The notes under the pieces are model-generated. The model saw only the letters and a list, made by a program, of their open reading frames with translations. It did not search any database and was not told the origin of the DNA. A stretch of DNA of 64,000 nucleotides from Pseudoduganella rivuli (GTDB lineage Bacteria > Pseudomonadota > Gammaproteobacteria > Burkholderiales > Burkholderiaceae_D). Shown here piece by piece: positions 1 to 9,806 of the stretch (position 1 is its first letter; the number at the start of each line of letters is the position of its first letter). The stretch lies in the NCBI RefSeq assembly GCF_009674485.1, contig NZ_WKJJ01000008.1:1-64000 (forward strand), in the 5' to 3' direction. Made by a program: the position numbers and the translations under genes.

Positions 1-113
1 ACTCACCCGTTCGCCACTCGCCGCCAGGCCGAAGCCCGCGCTGCCGTTCGACTTGCATGTGTAAAGCATGCCGCCAGCGTTCAATCTGAGCCAGGATCAA
101 ACTCTTCAGTTCA
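1..113 (-). rRNA. rrs: 16S ribosomal RNA, 5' end (partial)
   Basis: The minus strand reads into the universal 16S 5' end: AGAGTTTGATCCTGGCTCAG (the 27F primer site) followed by the conserved ATTGAACGCTGGCGGCATGC block. The rest of the gene lies beyond the left edge. The variable part matches the Massilia-like pattern by eye. The mature 5' end near 112-113 is set by comparison with E. coli numbering and may be off by a few bases. Confidence 0.97.
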
Positions 114-280
114 ATCTCTGTTTTTCCAGCATTGCTGCCGGAGGTCACTCACTCAAAATACTGACGAATTCTCCGAAGAGAATTACGTTAATTTTTGTGC
201 GAGTGTTAAATAATAATTTGAGCATCAGCGATTTACATCGCCGGGCCGATCTCATCTAACACCCACACTTATCGACTGTT

Positions 281-293
281 TATTTTTAAAGAA
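281..293 (-). promoter_or_regulatory. rRNA leader boxA (antitermination)
   Basis: On the minus strand TTCTTTAAAAATA precedes AACAGTCGATAAGTGTGGGT, the standard leader arrangement of Burkholderiales rRNA operons. BoxA is the NusB/S10 loading site for rRNA antitermination. The stretch 114-472 holds only this leader and the promoters; no gene is seen in it. Confidence 0.75.
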
Positions 294-351
294 GGCTGCT
301 TACTTTTCGTATTCGACGAAGCGTTTTGTTCGTCAGCAGCAGAGAAGCGAG

Positions 352-380
352 ATTATCTAGTGTTTCGTGATTCTCGTCAA
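352..380 (-). promoter_or_regulatory. rRNA operon promoter, proximal
   Basis: Minus strand: -35 TTGACG (375-380), 17-bp spacer, -10 GATAAT (352-357), upstream of boxA and 16S. Near-consensus sigma-70 promoter. Confidence 0.75.
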
Positions 381-435
381 CCCCTTGCTTCGCTACGCTG
401 TTTTGCTTGAGGCATCTCAGCGCTGCGGGGACAGA

Positions 436-464
436 ACTATAGCAAACCCATCCCCTCCCCGCAA
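436..464 (-). promoter_or_regulatory. rRNA operon promoter, distal
   Basis: Minus strand: -35 TTGCGG (459-464), 17-bp spacer, -10 TATAGT (436-441), about 80 bp upstream of the proximal promoter. The spacing fits a tandem rRNA P1/P2 arrangement. It lies just downstream of the hydratase stop codon. Confidence 0.55.
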
Positions 465-472
465 GCCCTGGA

Positions 473-1249
473 TTACAACCCCTCGAAATTCGGCGCGCGT
501 TTTTCCAGGAAGGCATGCATGCCTTCACGCTGCGCCGGCGTACCGAATGCAGCCTGGAACAGGCGGCGTTCATAATTGACGCCTTCCGTCAGCGTGGTTT
601 CAAAGGCGCGGTTCACCGCGTCCTTGATTTGCATGGCGACCGCCGACGACATCGACGCAATCTGCGTGGCCACGGCCAGGGTTTCTTCAATCAGCTTGTC
701 GGCCGGCACCACGCGCGACACCAGGCCGATGCGTTCCGCTTCCGCCGAATCGATCATGCGCGCAGTCAGCAGCAGGTCCATGGCTTTCGCCTTGCCGATC
801 GCGCGCGGCAAGCGCTGCGTGCCGCCGGCGCCCGGCGGCACGCCAACCTTGATTTCAGGCTGGCCAAACTTGGCGCTGTCCGCCGCAAACAGCATGTCGC
901 ACATCATCGCCAGTTCGCAGCCACCACCCAGTGCAAAGCCCGCCACGGCGCCGATCACCGGCTTGCGCACTTTCAGGATGTGCTCCCAATTGCGCGTGAT
1001 GTAATTGTCGCGGTACGTGTCCTGGTACGTGTAATCCGCCATGGCGGCAATGTCCGCCCCCGCCGCAAATGCTTTTTCACTGCCCGTCAGGATGAAGCAG
1101 CCGATGGCTGGATCCGCATCGAGTTTGGCAAAGGCATCGCCCAGCTCATTCATCATGCGGTCATTCAGCGCATTCATGGCCTTGGGACGGTTCAGGCGGA
1201 TCAGGGCTACCCGGCCATGGGTTTCTACGATCAGGTCTTCATATTGCAT
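473..1249 (-). CDS. enoyl-CoA hydratase (crotonase family)
   Basis: A 258-residue crotonase-fold enzyme, the usual length for short-chain enoyl-CoA hydratases that add water to trans-2-enoyl-CoA in beta-oxidation. Both catalytic glutamates are present: E112 in [11 protein letters not shown] and E132 in GQPEIKVG. The oxyanion-hole segments AAGAD (about 62-66) and the PGAGGTQRL loop are also intact. The ATG at 1249 is chosen because GAGGAG sits 6 nt upstream; a longer open frame exists but starts inside the divergent MFS gene. The gene is divergent from the MFS gene and ends where the rRNA promoters begin. The sequence resembles mitochondrial ECHS1 more than a specialised PaaF, so the exact substrate is left open. 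Confidence 0.93.
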   Translation of the reverse strand: MQYEDLIVETHGRVALIRLNRPKAMNALNDRMMNELGDAFAKLDADPAIGCFILTGSEKAFAAGADIAAMADYTYQDTYRDNYITRNWEHILKVRKPVIGAVAGFALGGGCELAMMCDMLFAADSAKFGQPEIKVGVPPGAGGTQRLPRAIGKAKAMDLLLTARMIDSAEAERIGLVSRVVPADKLIEETLAVATQIASMSSAVAMQIKDAVNRAFETTLTEGVNYERRLFQAAFGTPAQREGMHAFLEKRAPNFEGL

Positions 1250-1330
1250 GGACGACTCCTCTATATGTGGAAAGCGATACCGGGCGATTTTAGCGGTTCT
1301 TGATGTTGCACTGTTATTATTCCCCTCTAA

Positions 1331-2608
1331 ATGATTACTGCCATACAACGCTACCTGGCGTCCACGCTCGGCGCCGATCCCCTGCTGCGCAACGCAGCCT
1401 TCCTGCGCTACTGGTTTTCCAGCATCCTGAACAGTTTTGGTGCGCAAGTCAGCGCGCTGGCCGTGCCGCTGTGCTCCGCCATCCTGCTGCAAGCGACGCC
1501 TGGCCAGATGAGCCTGGTCGCTACCTGCCAGGCATTGCCAGCACTGCTGTTCTCGCTGCCTGCCGGCGTCTGGCTGGACCGCCGCCGCAAATTGCCCATC
1601 CTGCTGGCGTGCCAGGTCATCCAGGGCCTGTGCCTGGCCAGCATCCCGCTGGCATGGTGGCTGGGCATCCTGTCCATGCCGTGGCTGTATGCCAGCACGC
1701 TGGTTTTCCATACCTGCAATGTCATCGGCGGCGGCGCGGAACAAATCTTTGTCATGCTGGTCGTCGGCCGCGACAAGCTGATCGACGCGCAATCAAAATT
1801 CACGATGACCGATTCCGCGTCCCGGCTGATCGCCCCCGGCCTGGCGGGCTTGCTGATCCAGTGGCTGACGGCGCCCTATGCCGTGCTGGCCAATGCCGCC
1901 AGCTTCCTGCTATCCGCATGGAATCTGCGCCAGACCAACGTGACGGAACCGGCGCCGCAGCCTTCCGAAAAACACCCATTGCGTGAAATCCGCGAAGGTT
2001 TTGTCTTTATCTGGAACACGCCGCTGCTGCGCACGCTCGCATGGAGCATCGGCTTGTGGCACATGCTGTATTACGGCTTCGCTGCGCTGCAAATCCTGTT
2101 GGCGACGCGCGAACTGGGAATGACACCGGGCTTGCTGGGCGTCGCGCAAATGCTGGGCGGGCTGGGCATGCTGGCCAGCTCCATGCTGGTCAAACCAATG
2201 ACGCGCCGATTCGGCGCGGGCAAGACCATGCTGACCGGCATCGCCGCGACGGTTCTCGGCGGCTTCGTACTGCAAGCCACAATTCCCGCCAACTGGTTCG
2301 GCCAGCCGCTGGCCAGCGCAGCCGCCTATGCACTGCTGGTGTTTGTCTATGACTGCGGCGTCATGCTGTTCTTCATCCCCTATTTGTCGATGCGCGCCCA
2401 TGCCACGCCGGACGCTTATATGGGACGCATCATTTCCACCATGCGCTTCCTGACCGTCGCCACCGCGCCGCTGGGCGCGCTGGCAGCCGGCGCGATTGCC
2501 GACCGCTACGGTGTCCGTACCGGCCTGGCCTGCGTGGGCGCGTGCGGCATGCTGCTGACCGCCGCCATGATTGCTTCACCGCACATCCGTAGCGTGCGCC
2601 CGGACTGA
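1331..2608 (+). CDS. MFS transporter
   Basis: A 425-residue integral membrane protein with about 12 hydrophobic segments and the MFS loop signature GVWLDRRRK between TM2 and TM3 (about residue 80). The layout resembles the DHA3/EntS-like (MFS_3) exporters, in which a soluble cytoplasmic loop follows TM6 (about residues 200-225, carrying [17 protein letters not shown]). Such proteins usually export siderophores or drugs, but the substrate cannot be read from this sequence. The ATG at 1331 has no clear Shine-Dalgarno sequence. The gene shares an 81-bp divergent intergenic region with the hydratase and is not obviously part of an operon. Confidence 0.85.
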   Translation: MITAIQRYLASTLGADPLLRNAAFLRYWFSSILNSFGAQVSALAVPLCSAILLQATPGQMSLVATCQALPALLFSLPAGVWLDRRRKLPILLACQVIQGLCLASIPLAWWLGILSMPWLYASTLVFHTCNVIGGGAEQIFVMLVVGRDKLIDAQSKFTMTDSASRLIAPGLAGLLIQWLTAPYAVLANAASFLLSAWNLRQTNVTEPAPQPSEKHPLREIREGFVFIWNTPLLRTLAWSIGLWHMLYYGFAALQILLATRELGMTPGLLGVAQMLGGLGMLASSMLVKPMTRRFGAGKTMLTGIAATVLGGFVLQATIPANWFGQPLASAAAYALLVFVYDCGVMLFFIPYLSMRAHATPDAYMGRIISTMRFLTVATAPLGALAAGAIADRYGVRTGLACVGACGMLLTAAMIASPHIRSVRPD

Positions 2609-2656
2609 AAGCTTCGCGCCTACACTGGGACCAACGGATAGCTTCAGGAGTTGGTC

Positions 2657-3097
2657 ATGTTCAACAACATCTTATTTCCTACGGACGGTTCCGACTTGTC
2701 CGATAAAGCCGCCGCCACCGTCATCGAACTGGCCCGCAAGCACGGCGGCAAGATCGTCGCCATCAGCGTTTTGCAGCCTTACCCGTTCGTGCCAATGGGG
2801 GATTCCGGTGTGGCCGTACCAGACGTGGGCACCTATGAAACCCGCATGATGGACATCACCAACGACAATGTAAACAAGGTGGCGGCAGCGGCCAGCGCGG
2901 CCGGCATCGCGTGCGACACCGTCACATCGATGGCAGCCAGCCCTTATGAAGCGATTGTCGAGGCGGCGGAGAAGCACGGCTGCGACGCCATCGTCATGGC
3001 GTCGCATGGCCGCAAGGGCTTGAACAAGCTATTCCTCGGCAGCGAAACGCAGAAAGTGCTGGCGCACACGAAGCTGCCGGTACTGGTCTTGCGTTAG
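2657..3097 (+). CDS. universal stress protein, UspA family
   Basis: A 146-residue single-domain Usp. It opens with the typical ILFPTDGSDLSDKAA strand-helix and ends with ASHGRKGLNKLFLGS, the nucleotide-binding G-x2-G-x9-GS motif with the first Gly replaced by Ala, as in many ATP-binding members. The ATG at 2657 is preferred over an upstream TTG because AGGAG lies 6 nt before it. These proteins act in the cytoplasm as dimers during stress; the specific role is unknown. The gene is monocistronic and convergent with mltA, with only 4 bp between the stops. Confidence 0.93.
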   Translation: MFNNILFPTDGSDLSDKAAATVIELARKHGGKIVAISVLQPYPFVPMGDSGVAVPDVGTYETRMMDITNDNVNKVAAAASAAGIACDTVTSMAASPYEAIVEAAEKHGCDAIVMASHGRKGLNKLFLGSETQKVLAHTKLPVLVLR

Positions 3098-3101
3098 CAG
3101 A

Positions 3102-4343
3102 TCACGACTTGCGCGGCGCAGCCGTTACCGACACGGCGGGCGACGGCGCCTCTTTCGGCATCAACACCCACACCGTGCCCTTTTGCTTCATGCGGCCCGC
3201 GTTTTCCGCCGCTTCCGTGCCGAAGCCAAAGAAGTAATCGACGCGGATGGCGCCACGGATGGCCCCGCCCGTATCCTGCGCCATCACCAGCCGTTGCAGC
3301 GGCATATCGCTGTTGGCATGGGTGGTCGACAGGAAGACCGGCGCGCCCAGCGGCAATTGCGTCGCATCGACGGCAACGGAGCGCAGCGGTGTCAGCGGCA
3401 CGCCCAACGAACCTTTCGGGCCGATCTTTGGGTCCGGCAGCTTTTCTTCACGGAAGAACACATACGACGGATTCGCATTGAACAGTTCCGCCATGCGGGT
3501 CGGATGGCCCGCGATCCACGCCTTGATGCCCTGCGCGGACGCCTGGTCGCCCGTCAACTCACCCTTTTCCACCAGGTAGCGGCCGATCGACTTGTACGGA
3601 TGGCCATTCTGGTCGGCATAGGCGACGCGCACGGTTTCGTCGCCCAACTGCACGCGGCCGGAACCCTGCACCTGCAGGAAAAACGCTTCCACCGGGTCAT
3701 CCACCCACAGCAATTCCTTGCCCGTGAAATCCGCCCGGTCGATCTGCTCGCGCGTGGAATACGGCACCAGTTTCTTGCCCTGCAAGCGTCCACGCAAGCG
3801 CATACCCTTCAATTCCGGGTAGACGCCGGCCAGGTCCACGGTAATGAGGTCATCCGGAACCTTGTACAGCGGCGTCTGGAACGGACCGCCCTTCTTGCGC
3901 GAACCGCGCAGCAGCGGTTCATAGTAGCCGGTGACCAGGCCCGTGTCGGCGCCGTCCGGGGCAATCACCTGGCGTGGTTCAAAGAAGCTTTCAAAGAAAA
4001 GGCGGATCGCCTTGTCGTCATTGCCGTTGACCTGGCGCGCGATGGTGCACGGTTCTTTCCACTCCGCGCGCTTGACCAGCACCGAGCACGACGACATGAA
4101 CGCCGGCCACGCGGCCCGCACGTCGTCACGCTCCCAGCCGGGCAGCGCGGCAAACGTGGCCGGCACGAACTGGATGGCGCCCGGTTTCGCGGGCTCCGCC
4201 GGCTTGGACGGCGGCACCGACGGCTGCACCGGCTGCTGCGGCTGTGCAGGTGGTTGCGGCTGCGGCGCCTGCGTGGCGCAACCGGCCAGGGCCAGCGCGA
4301 CGGCGCTGAGGGAAAGGTTTAAACTACGGCGTGTCAAAAACAT
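3102..4343 (-). CDS. mltA: membrane-bound lytic murein transglycosylase A
   Basis: A 413-residue outer-membrane lipoprotein. The signal ends in the lipobox LALAGC (C22), followed by a Pro/Gln-rich linker to about residue 55. The MltA barrel and C-terminal 3D domain follow, with the catalytic Asp in AQDTGGAIRG (D357) and the second Asp in RVDYFFGFG (D369). MltA cleaves peptidoglycan with formation of 1,6-anhydromuramic ends. The start codon lies only 9 bp from the start of a divergent small ORF, so any promoter must sit inside or beyond that ORF. Burkholderiales often pair mltA with apaG, as here. Confidence 0.95.
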   Translation of the reverse strand: MFLTRRSLNLSLSAVALALAGCATQAPQPQPPAQPQQPVQPSVPPSKPAEPAKPGAIQFVPATFAALPGWERDDVRAAWPAFMSSCSVLVKRAEWKEPCTIARQVNGNDDKAIRLFFESFFEPRQVIAPDGADTGLVTGYYEPLLRGSRKKGGPFQTPLYKVPDDLITVDLAGVYPELKGMRLRGRLQGKKLVPYSTREQIDRADFTGKELLWVDDPVEAFFLQVQGSGRVQLGDETVRVAYADQNGHPYKSIGRYLVEKGELTGDQASAQGIKAWIAGHPTRMAELFNANPSYVFFREEKLPDPKIGPKGSLGVPLTPLRSVAVDATQLPLGAPVFLSTTHANSDMPLQRLVMAQDTGGAIRGAIRVDYFFGFGTEAAENAGRMKQKGTVWVLMPKEAPSPAVSVTAAPRKS

Positions 4344-4352
4344 GGAGTCGGT

Positions 4353-4490
4353 ATGTGGGTCTTGTATCTGGAAGCATTCGTGGCGCTGTTCCTGCTGGTG
4401 TTCATCGTCTGGTGGACCTTGCCGTCCAAGAAGAAGCCGGCGGCAAAGCCTTTGCCGCCCAAGCAGGAACGCGGTAAAGACGAAGCTTAA
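4353..4490 (+). CDS. 45-residue single-span membrane protein
   Basis: A short ORF: a hydrophobic N-terminal helix (LEAFVALFLLVFIVWW, residues 6-21) followed by a Lys/Pro-rich cytoplasmic tail. GGAG lies 5 nt before the ATG. The start is 9 bp from the divergent mltA start, and the stop overlaps the convergent apaG stop (both use the TTAA at 4487-4490). The ORF therefore fills the gap between the two genes exactly. I do not recognise a named family. The membrane topology and good ribosome site argue that it is real, but expression is not shown. Confidence 0.6.
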   Translation: MWVLYLEAFVALFLLVFIVWWTLPSKKKPAAKPLPPKQERGKDEA

Positions 4491-4861
4491 TGCAGCGTGC
4501 GCGGCAGCGACAACACGAATTCGGGAATCTTGGCCTCGAACTGGTGACCGTCTTCCGCCACGCAGAAATATTCGCCCAGCATCGAGCCTTGCGGCGTGGC
4601 CAGTTGCGTGCCGCTGGTATATTCAAACTGTTCGCCCGGCTGCAGCAGCGGCTGGTGCCCGACGACGCCGAGACCGCGCACTTCCTGCGTATGGTTGTTG
4701 GCGTCGGTGATGACCCAGTGACGGGAGATCAGCTGTGCGGCCACCGTTCCCGTATTTTTAATCGTGATCGAGTAGGTGAACACGAAATTGGTGCGTTCGG
4801 GATCGGACTGTTCAGGCAGGTACTGCGTCCTGACCGACACAGTGAACTCATAAGATGCCAT
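4487..4861 (-). CDS. apaG: ApaG protein
   Basis: A 124-residue single-domain protein of the ApaG family: immunoglobulin-like beta sandwich with the conserved segments VRTQYLPEQSDP, FTYSITIKNTG and GHQPLLQPGEQFEYTSG, and the C-terminal MLGEYFC block. In enterobacteria mutants have cobalt/magnesium phenotypes and raised Ap4A, but the biochemical role is not settled. GGAAAA precedes the ATG. Same strand as mltA, separated by the small membrane ORF on the opposite strand. Confidence 0.95.
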   Translation of the reverse strand: MASYEFTVSVRTQYLPEQSDPERTNFVFTYSITIKNTGTVAAQLISRHWVITDANNHTQEVRGLGVVGHQPLLQPGEQFEYTSGTQLATPQGSMLGEYFCVAEDGHQFEAKIPEFVLSLPRTLH

Positions 4862-5001
4862 GGGGCTTTTCCTTGTTAATGTTTCCTCGCCAGCAAGGAT
4901 GGCGAATTGTTATCGTGTATCTGTCATTGCACCCCAAATCGGACGCACATGCAAGGGTCAGCGTAAAATAGCGCATCTTTTTATAGCCAGACCTCTCAGC
5001 C

Positions 5002-5667
5002 ATGACCACCTTCCGTATCGCTCCCAGCATCCTGTCCGCCGATTTCGCCCGCCTGGGTGAAGAAGTGCGCAACGTTGTCGCTTCCGGCGCCGACATTATC
5101 CACTTCGACGTGATGGACAACCATTACGTCCCGAACCTGACGGTCGGCCCACTGGTATGCCAGGCGATCCGCCCGCACGTGCAAGTGCCGATCGACGTGC
5201 ACCTGATGGTCAAGCCGGTCGACCGCATCATCCCGGATTTCGCCAAGGCCGGCGCCAACATCATCACCTTCCACCCGGAAGCGTCCGACCACATCGACCG
5301 TTCGCTGCAACTGATCCGCGATAACGGCTGCAAAGCCGGCCTGGTATTCAACCCGGCCACTCCGCTGAGCTACCTGGACCACGTGATGGACAAGATCGAC
5401 ATGATCCTGATTATGTCCGTCAACCCGGGCTTCGGCGGCCAGTCGTTCATCCCGCGCGCCCTGGACAAGATCGCGGAAGCGCGCCGCCGCATCGATGAAT
5501 CGGGCCGCGACATCCTGCTGGAAGTCGACGGCGGCATCAAGATCGACAACATCGCCGCCGCCGCCAAGGCCGGCGCCGATACCTTCGTGGCAGGTTCCGC
5601 CATCTTCGGCCAGCCGGACTACAAGGCCGTCATCGACGCGATGCGCGAACAGTTGAAAGGCGTATAA
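5002..5667 (+). CDS. rpe: ribulose-phosphate 3-epimerase
   Basis: A 221-residue TIM-barrel enzyme that interconverts D-ribulose 5-phosphate and D-xylulose 5-phosphate in the pentose phosphate pathway. The signatures are complete: [13 protein letters not shown] at the N terminus, [17 protein letters not shown] with metal/catalytic His and Asp, [18 protein letters not shown], and EVDGGIK carrying the second catalytic Asp. gph follows 5 bp later, so the two form an operon that leads on to trpE. Confidence 0.97.
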   Translation: MTTFRIAPSILSADFARLGEEVRNVVASGADIIHFDVMDNHYVPNLTVGPLVCQAIRPHVQVPIDVHLMVKPVDRIIPDFAKAGANIITFHPEASDHIDRSLQLIRDNGCKAGLVFNPATPLSYLDHVMDKIDMILIMSVNPGFGGQSFIPRALDKIAEARRRIDESGRDILLEVDGGIKIDNIAAAAKAGADTFVAGSAIFGQPDYKAVIDAMREQLKGV

Positions 5668-5672
5668 GCACC

Positions 5673-6371
5673 ATGGCGGCCACGACTCCCCTGCGCGGCG
5701 TAAAGGCCGCCATCATCGACCTGGACGGCACCATGCTCGACACGGTGCTGGACATCCATGCCGCCATCAACATGATGCGCGCCGACCTGGACCTGGAACC
5801 GATGCCGGTCGCGCAAATCCGCGACATGATCGGCAAGGGTTCCGACAAGCTGGTGCGCGACGTGCTGGCCATCGATTACGACGCCGCCGGCGTGGAACTG
5901 CGTTTCCAGGCCGCGTTCGACGCCTATCAGCGCCACTACGAAACCATCAACGGCGACCATTCCACGCACTATCCGGACGTGGCCGAGGGCTTGCAGACGT
6001 TGCAGGACGATGGCTTGCGCTTGGCGTGCGTGACCAACAAGCCGATCGGCCTGGCCCGTCCGCTGCTGGAGCTGAAAGGCTTGTCGCGCTACTTCGACGT
6101 GATTTACGGCGGCGATTCGCTGGAAAAGAAAAAGCCCCATCCGATGCCGCTTTTGCAAGTGTGTAAAGATTTCGCGCTCGCCCCGCAGCAAGTGGTGGCC
6201 ATCGGCGATTCGTCCAATGATGCACAGGCCGCGCGGGCCGCCGGTTGCCCGGTCCTGACGGTGCCTTATGGCTATAACCACGGCGAGTCTATACACGAAA
6301 CGGATTCCGATGGTATAGTTGACACGCTGCTGCACGCGGCAAAGTTGATTCGCTTGCACAACGCAAAGTAA
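5673..6371 (+). CDS. gph: phosphoglycolate phosphatase (HAD family)
   Basis: A 232-residue HAD hydrolase. Motif I is IIDLDGTMLDT (nucleophile Asp), motif II is VTNKP, the motif III lysine lies in KKKPHPMPL, and motif IV is IGDSSNDAQAARAAG. The alpha-helical cap fits Gph, which removes phosphoglycolate formed during DNA repair. Position directly after rpe and before trpE is the standard betaproteobacterial order and supports the name. Substrate specificity was not tested. Confidence 0.92.
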   Translation: MAATTPLRGVKAAIIDLDGTMLDTVLDIHAAINMMRADLDLEPMPVAQIRDMIGKGSDKLVRDVLAIDYDAAGVELRFQAAFDAYQRHYETINGDHSTHYPDVAEGLQTLQDDGLRLACVTNKPIGLARPLLELKGLSRYFDVIYGGDSLEKKKPHPMPLLQVCKDFALAPQQVVAIGDSSNDAQAARAAGCPVLTVPYGYNHGESIHETDSDGIVDTLLHAAKLIRLHNAK

Positions 6372-6392
6372 AAAAACTCTCAAAAACACAGC

Positions 6393-6479
6393 ATGTTTCT
6401 CAACAAAAGACACAATGTTACCCACCGAGGCTCGATTGAGGCCTGGCTGTGGCGACGCTGGCAATCCTGGGCAAACTGA
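6393..6479 (+). CDS. trpL: trp operon leader peptide
   Basis: A 28-codon ORF between gph and trpE whose C-terminal half reads EAWLWRRWQSWAN, with four Trp among its last eleven residues (codons at 6444, 6450, 6459 and 6468). It is followed 13 nt after the stop by an intrinsic terminator. This is the textbook arrangement of transcription attenuation: a ribosome stalling at Trp codons decides whether the terminator forms. No good Shine-Dalgarno precedes the ATG, so start assignment is less certain than the Trp cluster and stop. Confidence 0.8.
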   Translation: MFLNKRHNVTHRGSIEAWLWRRWQSWAN

Positions 6480-6492
6480 CCCGCGCTGATTG

Positions 6493-6529
6493 CTGTCCCT
6501 GCACACCCCTTCGCAGCGACAGGTTTTTT
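6493..6529 (+). terminator. trp attenuator terminator
   Basis: Arms CTGTCCCTGC (6493-6502) and GCAGCGACAG (6513-6522) pair in nine of ten positions with one C/C mismatch, around a 10-nt loop, and are followed by TTTTTT (6524-6529). A competing helix is possible between 6459-6466 (TGGCAATC, which includes the third Trp codon) and 6488-6495 (GATTGCTG). It would take three bases of the terminator's left arm, as expected of alternative attenuator structures. Confidence 0.8.
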
Positions 6530-6586
6530 GAACCATTACCGCCATACGTACATCCATAGTGGATCCAGGGCGGCCTGGAGAGAAGC

Positions 6587-8083
6587 ATGACTGAACTCGA
6601 ATTCAAATCGCTGGCCACGCAAGGCTACAACCGTATTCCATTGATCGCGGAAGCTTTCGCCGATCTCGAAACCCCGCTGACCCTGTACCTGAAACTGGCC
6701 CAGAGCCAGAACAACGGCAAGAACACCTTCCTGCTGGAGTCGGTGGTCGGCGGCGAACGTTTTGGCCGCTATTCCTTCATCGGCCTGCCGGCCACCACCT
6801 TGCTGCGCAACCGCGGCAAGGTGACGGAAGTGCTGAAAAACGGCCAGGTCATCGAGACGCACGAAGGCAATCCCCTCGAATTCATCGAGCAATACCAGGC
6901 CCGCTTCAAAGTCGCGCTGCGTCCCGGCATGCCCCGTTTCTGCGGCGGCCTGGCCGGCTACTTCGGCTACGACACGGTGCGCCACATCGAGAAAACGCTG
7001 GTCAACACCGCGCCGAAAGATGACCTGAACCTGCCGGACATCCAGTTGATGGTGACGGAAGAACTGGCGGTGATCGACAACATCACGGGCAAGCTGTACC
7101 TGATCGTATATGCCGACACCACGCAGCCGGAAGCCTATTCGAAAGCGCGCCAGCGCCTGAAAGACTTGCGCGCGCTGCTGCGCCGCGGCGTCGATGCGCC
7201 GGTGACGACCGCTTCGGTGCGCACGGAAATCATCCGCGATTTCGCCAAGGAAGATTACCTGAAGGCCGTCAAGGTCGCGCACGAATACGTGCTGGCGGGC
7301 GACCTGATGCAAGTGCAGATCGGCCAGCGCCTGCGCAAGCCGTACGTGGATGCACCGCTGTCGCTGTACCGCGCGCTGCGTTCGCTGAACCCGTCGCCGT
7401 ACATGTACTTCTATAACTTCGGCGACATGCAGGTGGTCGGCGCGTCGCCGGAAATCCTGGTGCGCAACGAAACCAATCCGGATGGCGGCAAGACCGTTAC
7501 CCTGCGCCCGATTGCCGGCACCCGCCCGCGCGGCGCGACGCCGGAACGCGATGCGGAACTCGCGAAAGAGTTGCTGGCCGATCCGAAAGAAATCGCCGAA
7601 CACGTGATGCTGATCGACCTGGCCCGCAATGACCTGGGCCGCATTTCCGAAATCGGTTCCGTGAAAGTCACGGACAAGATGGTGATCGAAAAGTATTCGC
7701 ACGTGCAGCACATCGTGTCGAATGTCGAAGGCAAGCTGAAAGACGGCATGTCCAACCTCGACGTGCTGCGCGCCACCTTCCCGGCCGGCACGCTGACCGG
7801 TGCACCGAAAGTGCGCGCAATGGAAATCATCGACGAACTGGAAATCTGCAAGCGCGGCATTTATGGCGGCGCGTGCGGCTACCTGTCGTTCGGCGGCGAA
7901 ATGGATGTGGCGATTGCCATCCGCACCGGCGTGATCAAGGATGGCATGCTGTATGTGCAAGCCGCCGCCGGCATCGTGGCCGACTCGATACCGGAAATGG
8001 AATGGCAGGAAACTGAACACAAGGCGCGCGCCGTGCTGCGCGCCGCCGAGCAAGTGCAAGATGGCCTGGATGGGGAGTTCTGA
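6587..8083 (+). CDS. trpE: anthranilate synthase component I
   Basis: A 498-residue chorismate-utilising enzyme that makes anthranilate from chorismate with ammonia supplied by TrpG. The N-terminal domain carries the FLLES element (about residue 49) that binds feedback Trp. The C-terminal catalytic core shows [12 protein letters not shown], the DLARNDLGR block, and the late [19 protein letters not shown] and [12 protein letters not shown] motifs. GGAGAG precedes the ATG. It is the first structural gene behind the attenuator, and trpG starts one base after its stop. Confidence 0.97.
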   Translation: MTELEFKSLATQGYNRIPLIAEAFADLETPLTLYLKLAQSQNNGKNTFLLESVVGGERFGRYSFIGLPATTLLRNRGKVTEVLKNGQVIETHEGNPLEFIEQYQARFKVALRPGMPRFCGGLAGYFGYDTVRHIEKTLVNTAPKDDLNLPDIQLMVTEELAVIDNITGKLYLIVYADTTQPEAYSKARQRLKDLRALLRRGVDAPVTTASVRTEIIRDFAKEDYLKAVKVAHEYVLAGDLMQVQIGQRLRKPYVDAPLSLYRALRSLNPSPYMYFYNFGDMQVVGASPEILVRNETNPDGGKTVTLRPIAGTRPRGATPERDAELAKELLADPKEIAEHVMLIDLARNDLGRISEIGSVKVTDKMVIEKYSHVQHIVSNVEGKLKDGMSNLDVLRATFPAGTLTGAPKVRAMEIIDELEICKRGIYGGACGYLSFGGEMDVAIAIRTGVIKDGMLYVQAAAGIVADSIPEMEWQETEHKARAVLRAAEQVQDGLDGEF

Positions 8084-8084
8084 G

Positions 8085-8651
8085 ATGCTGCTGATGATCG
8101 ACAACTACGACTCCTTCACCTACAACATCGTGCAGTACTTTGGCGAGTTGGGCGAAGAGGTGCGCACGCACCGCAACGATGAAATCACCATCGCGGAAAT
8201 CGAAGCGATGAATCCGGACCGCATCTGCATTTCGCCCGGTCCGAAAGATCCTGCACAGGCAGGCATTTCCATCGAAGTGCTCAAGCATTTCGCTGGCAAG
8301 AAACCAATTCTGGGCGTTTGCCTCGGCCACCAGGCCATCGGCGAAGCCTTCGGCGGTAAAGTCATCCGTGCCAAGCAAGTCATGCATGGCAAGACTTCCG
8401 TCATCGCGCATACGGGTGTGGGCGTCTTCAAGGATTTGCCCAGCCCCTTCACGGTAATCCGTTACCACTCGCTGGCAATCGAGCGTTCGTCGCTGCCTTC
8501 CTGCCTGGAAGTCACGGCGTGGACCGACGATGGCGAGATCATGGGCGTACGCCACAAGGAATACGATATCGAGGGTGTGCAATTCCACCCTGAATCGATC
8601 CTGTCCGAACACGGACACGCCCTGTTGAAGAACTTCCTGGACCGGGTCTGA
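8085..8651 (+). CDS. trpG: anthranilate synthase component II (glutamine amidotransferase)
   Basis: A 188-residue class I glutamine amidotransferase that feeds ammonia to TrpE. It starts with [14 protein letters not shown], has the catalytic nucleophile in [15 protein letters not shown] (Cys of the GxCxGxQ motif) and the His-Glu pair in VQFHPESI. The family also includes PabA, which shares this subunit in many bacteria, so it may serve both Trp and folate synthesis. Start at 8085 follows GGGGAG at 7 nt. Confidence 0.95.
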   Translation: MLLMIDNYDSFTYNIVQYFGELGEEVRTHRNDEITIAEIEAMNPDRICISPGPKDPAQAGISIEVLKHFAGKKPILGVCLGHQAIGEAFGGKVIRAKQVMHGKTSVIAHTGVGVFKDLPSPFTVIRYHSLAIERSSLPSCLEVTAWTDDGEIMGVRHKEYDIEGVQFHPESILSEHGHALLKNFLDRV

Positions 8652-8729
8652 CACCCCGCGCGTTTCAACGACGCGCGCCGACAATCAGACTTGATCCGCT
8701 CTCATCATACGAATGACGAAGGAATAGCC

Positions 8730-9794
8730 ATGCCTGCGACCCAGAAACCGACGCACCAGATCACGCCCCAGGAAGCGCTGCTGCGCTGCATCGAACACCG
8801 TGAAATCTTCCACGACGAGATGCTGCACTTGTTCCGCCAGATCATGTCCGGCGAAATGTCGCCCGTGATGATCGCCGCCCTGACCATGGGCTTGCGCGTG
8901 AAAAAGGAAACCATCGGTGAAATCGCCGCCGCCGCCACGGTGATGCGCGAATTCGCCACCAAGGTGCCGATGGCCGACACCACCAACCTGCTCGACATCG
9001 TCGGCACCGGCGGCGACGGCGCGCACACGTTCAATATCTCGACCACGGCCATGTTCGTGGCGGCGGCCGCCGGCGCGCGTGTCGCCAAGCACGGCGGCCG
9101 CAGCGTCTCGTCATCGTCCGGTTCGGCCGACGTGATTGAATCGCTGGGCGCGTCGATCAGCCTGAAGCCGGAACAGATCGCGCAATCCATTGCGCAGACC
9201 GGCATCGGCTTCATGTTCGCACCGAACCACCACACGGCCATGAAGCACGTGGCGCCGGTGCGCCGCGAACTGGGCGTGCGCTCGATCTTCAACATCCTGG
9301 GCCCGCTGACCAATCCGGCCGGCGCGCCGAATATCCTGATGGGCGTGTTCCACCCGGACCTGGTGGGTATCCAGGTGCGCGTGCTGCAGCGCCTGGGCAC
9401 GCAGCATGCGGTGGTGGTGTACGGCAAGGACAACATGGATGAAGTGTCGCTGGGCGCCGCCACCATGGTGGGTGAACTGGTGAACGGCGAAATCCGCGAA
9501 TATGAAATCCACCCGGAAGACTTCGGCCTGCCGATGATCGCCAGCCGCAACTTGAAGGTGGCCGATGCAGCCGAATCCAAAGCGAAAATGTTCGAAGCGC
9601 TGCGCGGCGAACCGGGTCCGGCCTACGACATCGTGGCGCTGAATGCCGGCACGGCGCTGTACGCGGCGGGTGTCGCATCGTCGATAGAAGACGGCCTGGC
9701 CAAGGCCCGCGCCGCCATCACGTCGGGCGCGGCACTGGCCAAGGTCGAACAGTTCGTCAACATCACGCAAAAGCTGGCGGCGGAAGCCGCATAA
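8730..9794 (+). CDS. trpD: anthranilate phosphoribosyltransferase
   Basis: A 354-residue enzyme that joins anthranilate to PRPP. Key elements are the PRPP/Mg loop [14 protein letters not shown] (about residue 92), the [18 protein letters not shown] segment and the [12 protein letters not shown] helix with its anthranilate-contact region. The ATG at 8730 is chosen over an in-frame TTG at 8691 because GAAGGAA lies upstream and the family N terminus begins about here. It follows trpG after 78 bp. Confidence 0.96.
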   Translation: MPATQKPTHQITPQEALLRCIEHREIFHDEMLHLFRQIMSGEMSPVMIAALTMGLRVKKETIGEIAAAATVMREFATKVPMADTTNLLDIVGTGGDGAHTFNISTTAMFVAAAAGARVAKHGGRSVSSSSGSADVIESLGASISLKPEQIAQSIAQTGIGFMFAPNHHTAMKHVAPVRRELGVRSIFNILGPLTNPAGAPNILMGVFHPDLVGIQVRVLQRLGTQHAVVVYGKDNMDEVSLGAATMVGELVNGEIREYEIHPEDFGLPMIASRNLKVADAAESKAKMFEALRGEPGPAYDIVALNAGTALYAAGVASSIEDGLAKARAAITSGAALAKVEQFVNITQKLAAEAA

Positions 9795-9806
9795 AGGAGC
9801 GGCATC

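Noticed and set aside
1250..1792. N-terminal extension of the enoyl-CoA hydratase by 181 codons
   Set aside because: It overlaps the MFS gene in antisense and has no family similarity; GAGGAG and the family length place the start at 1249.
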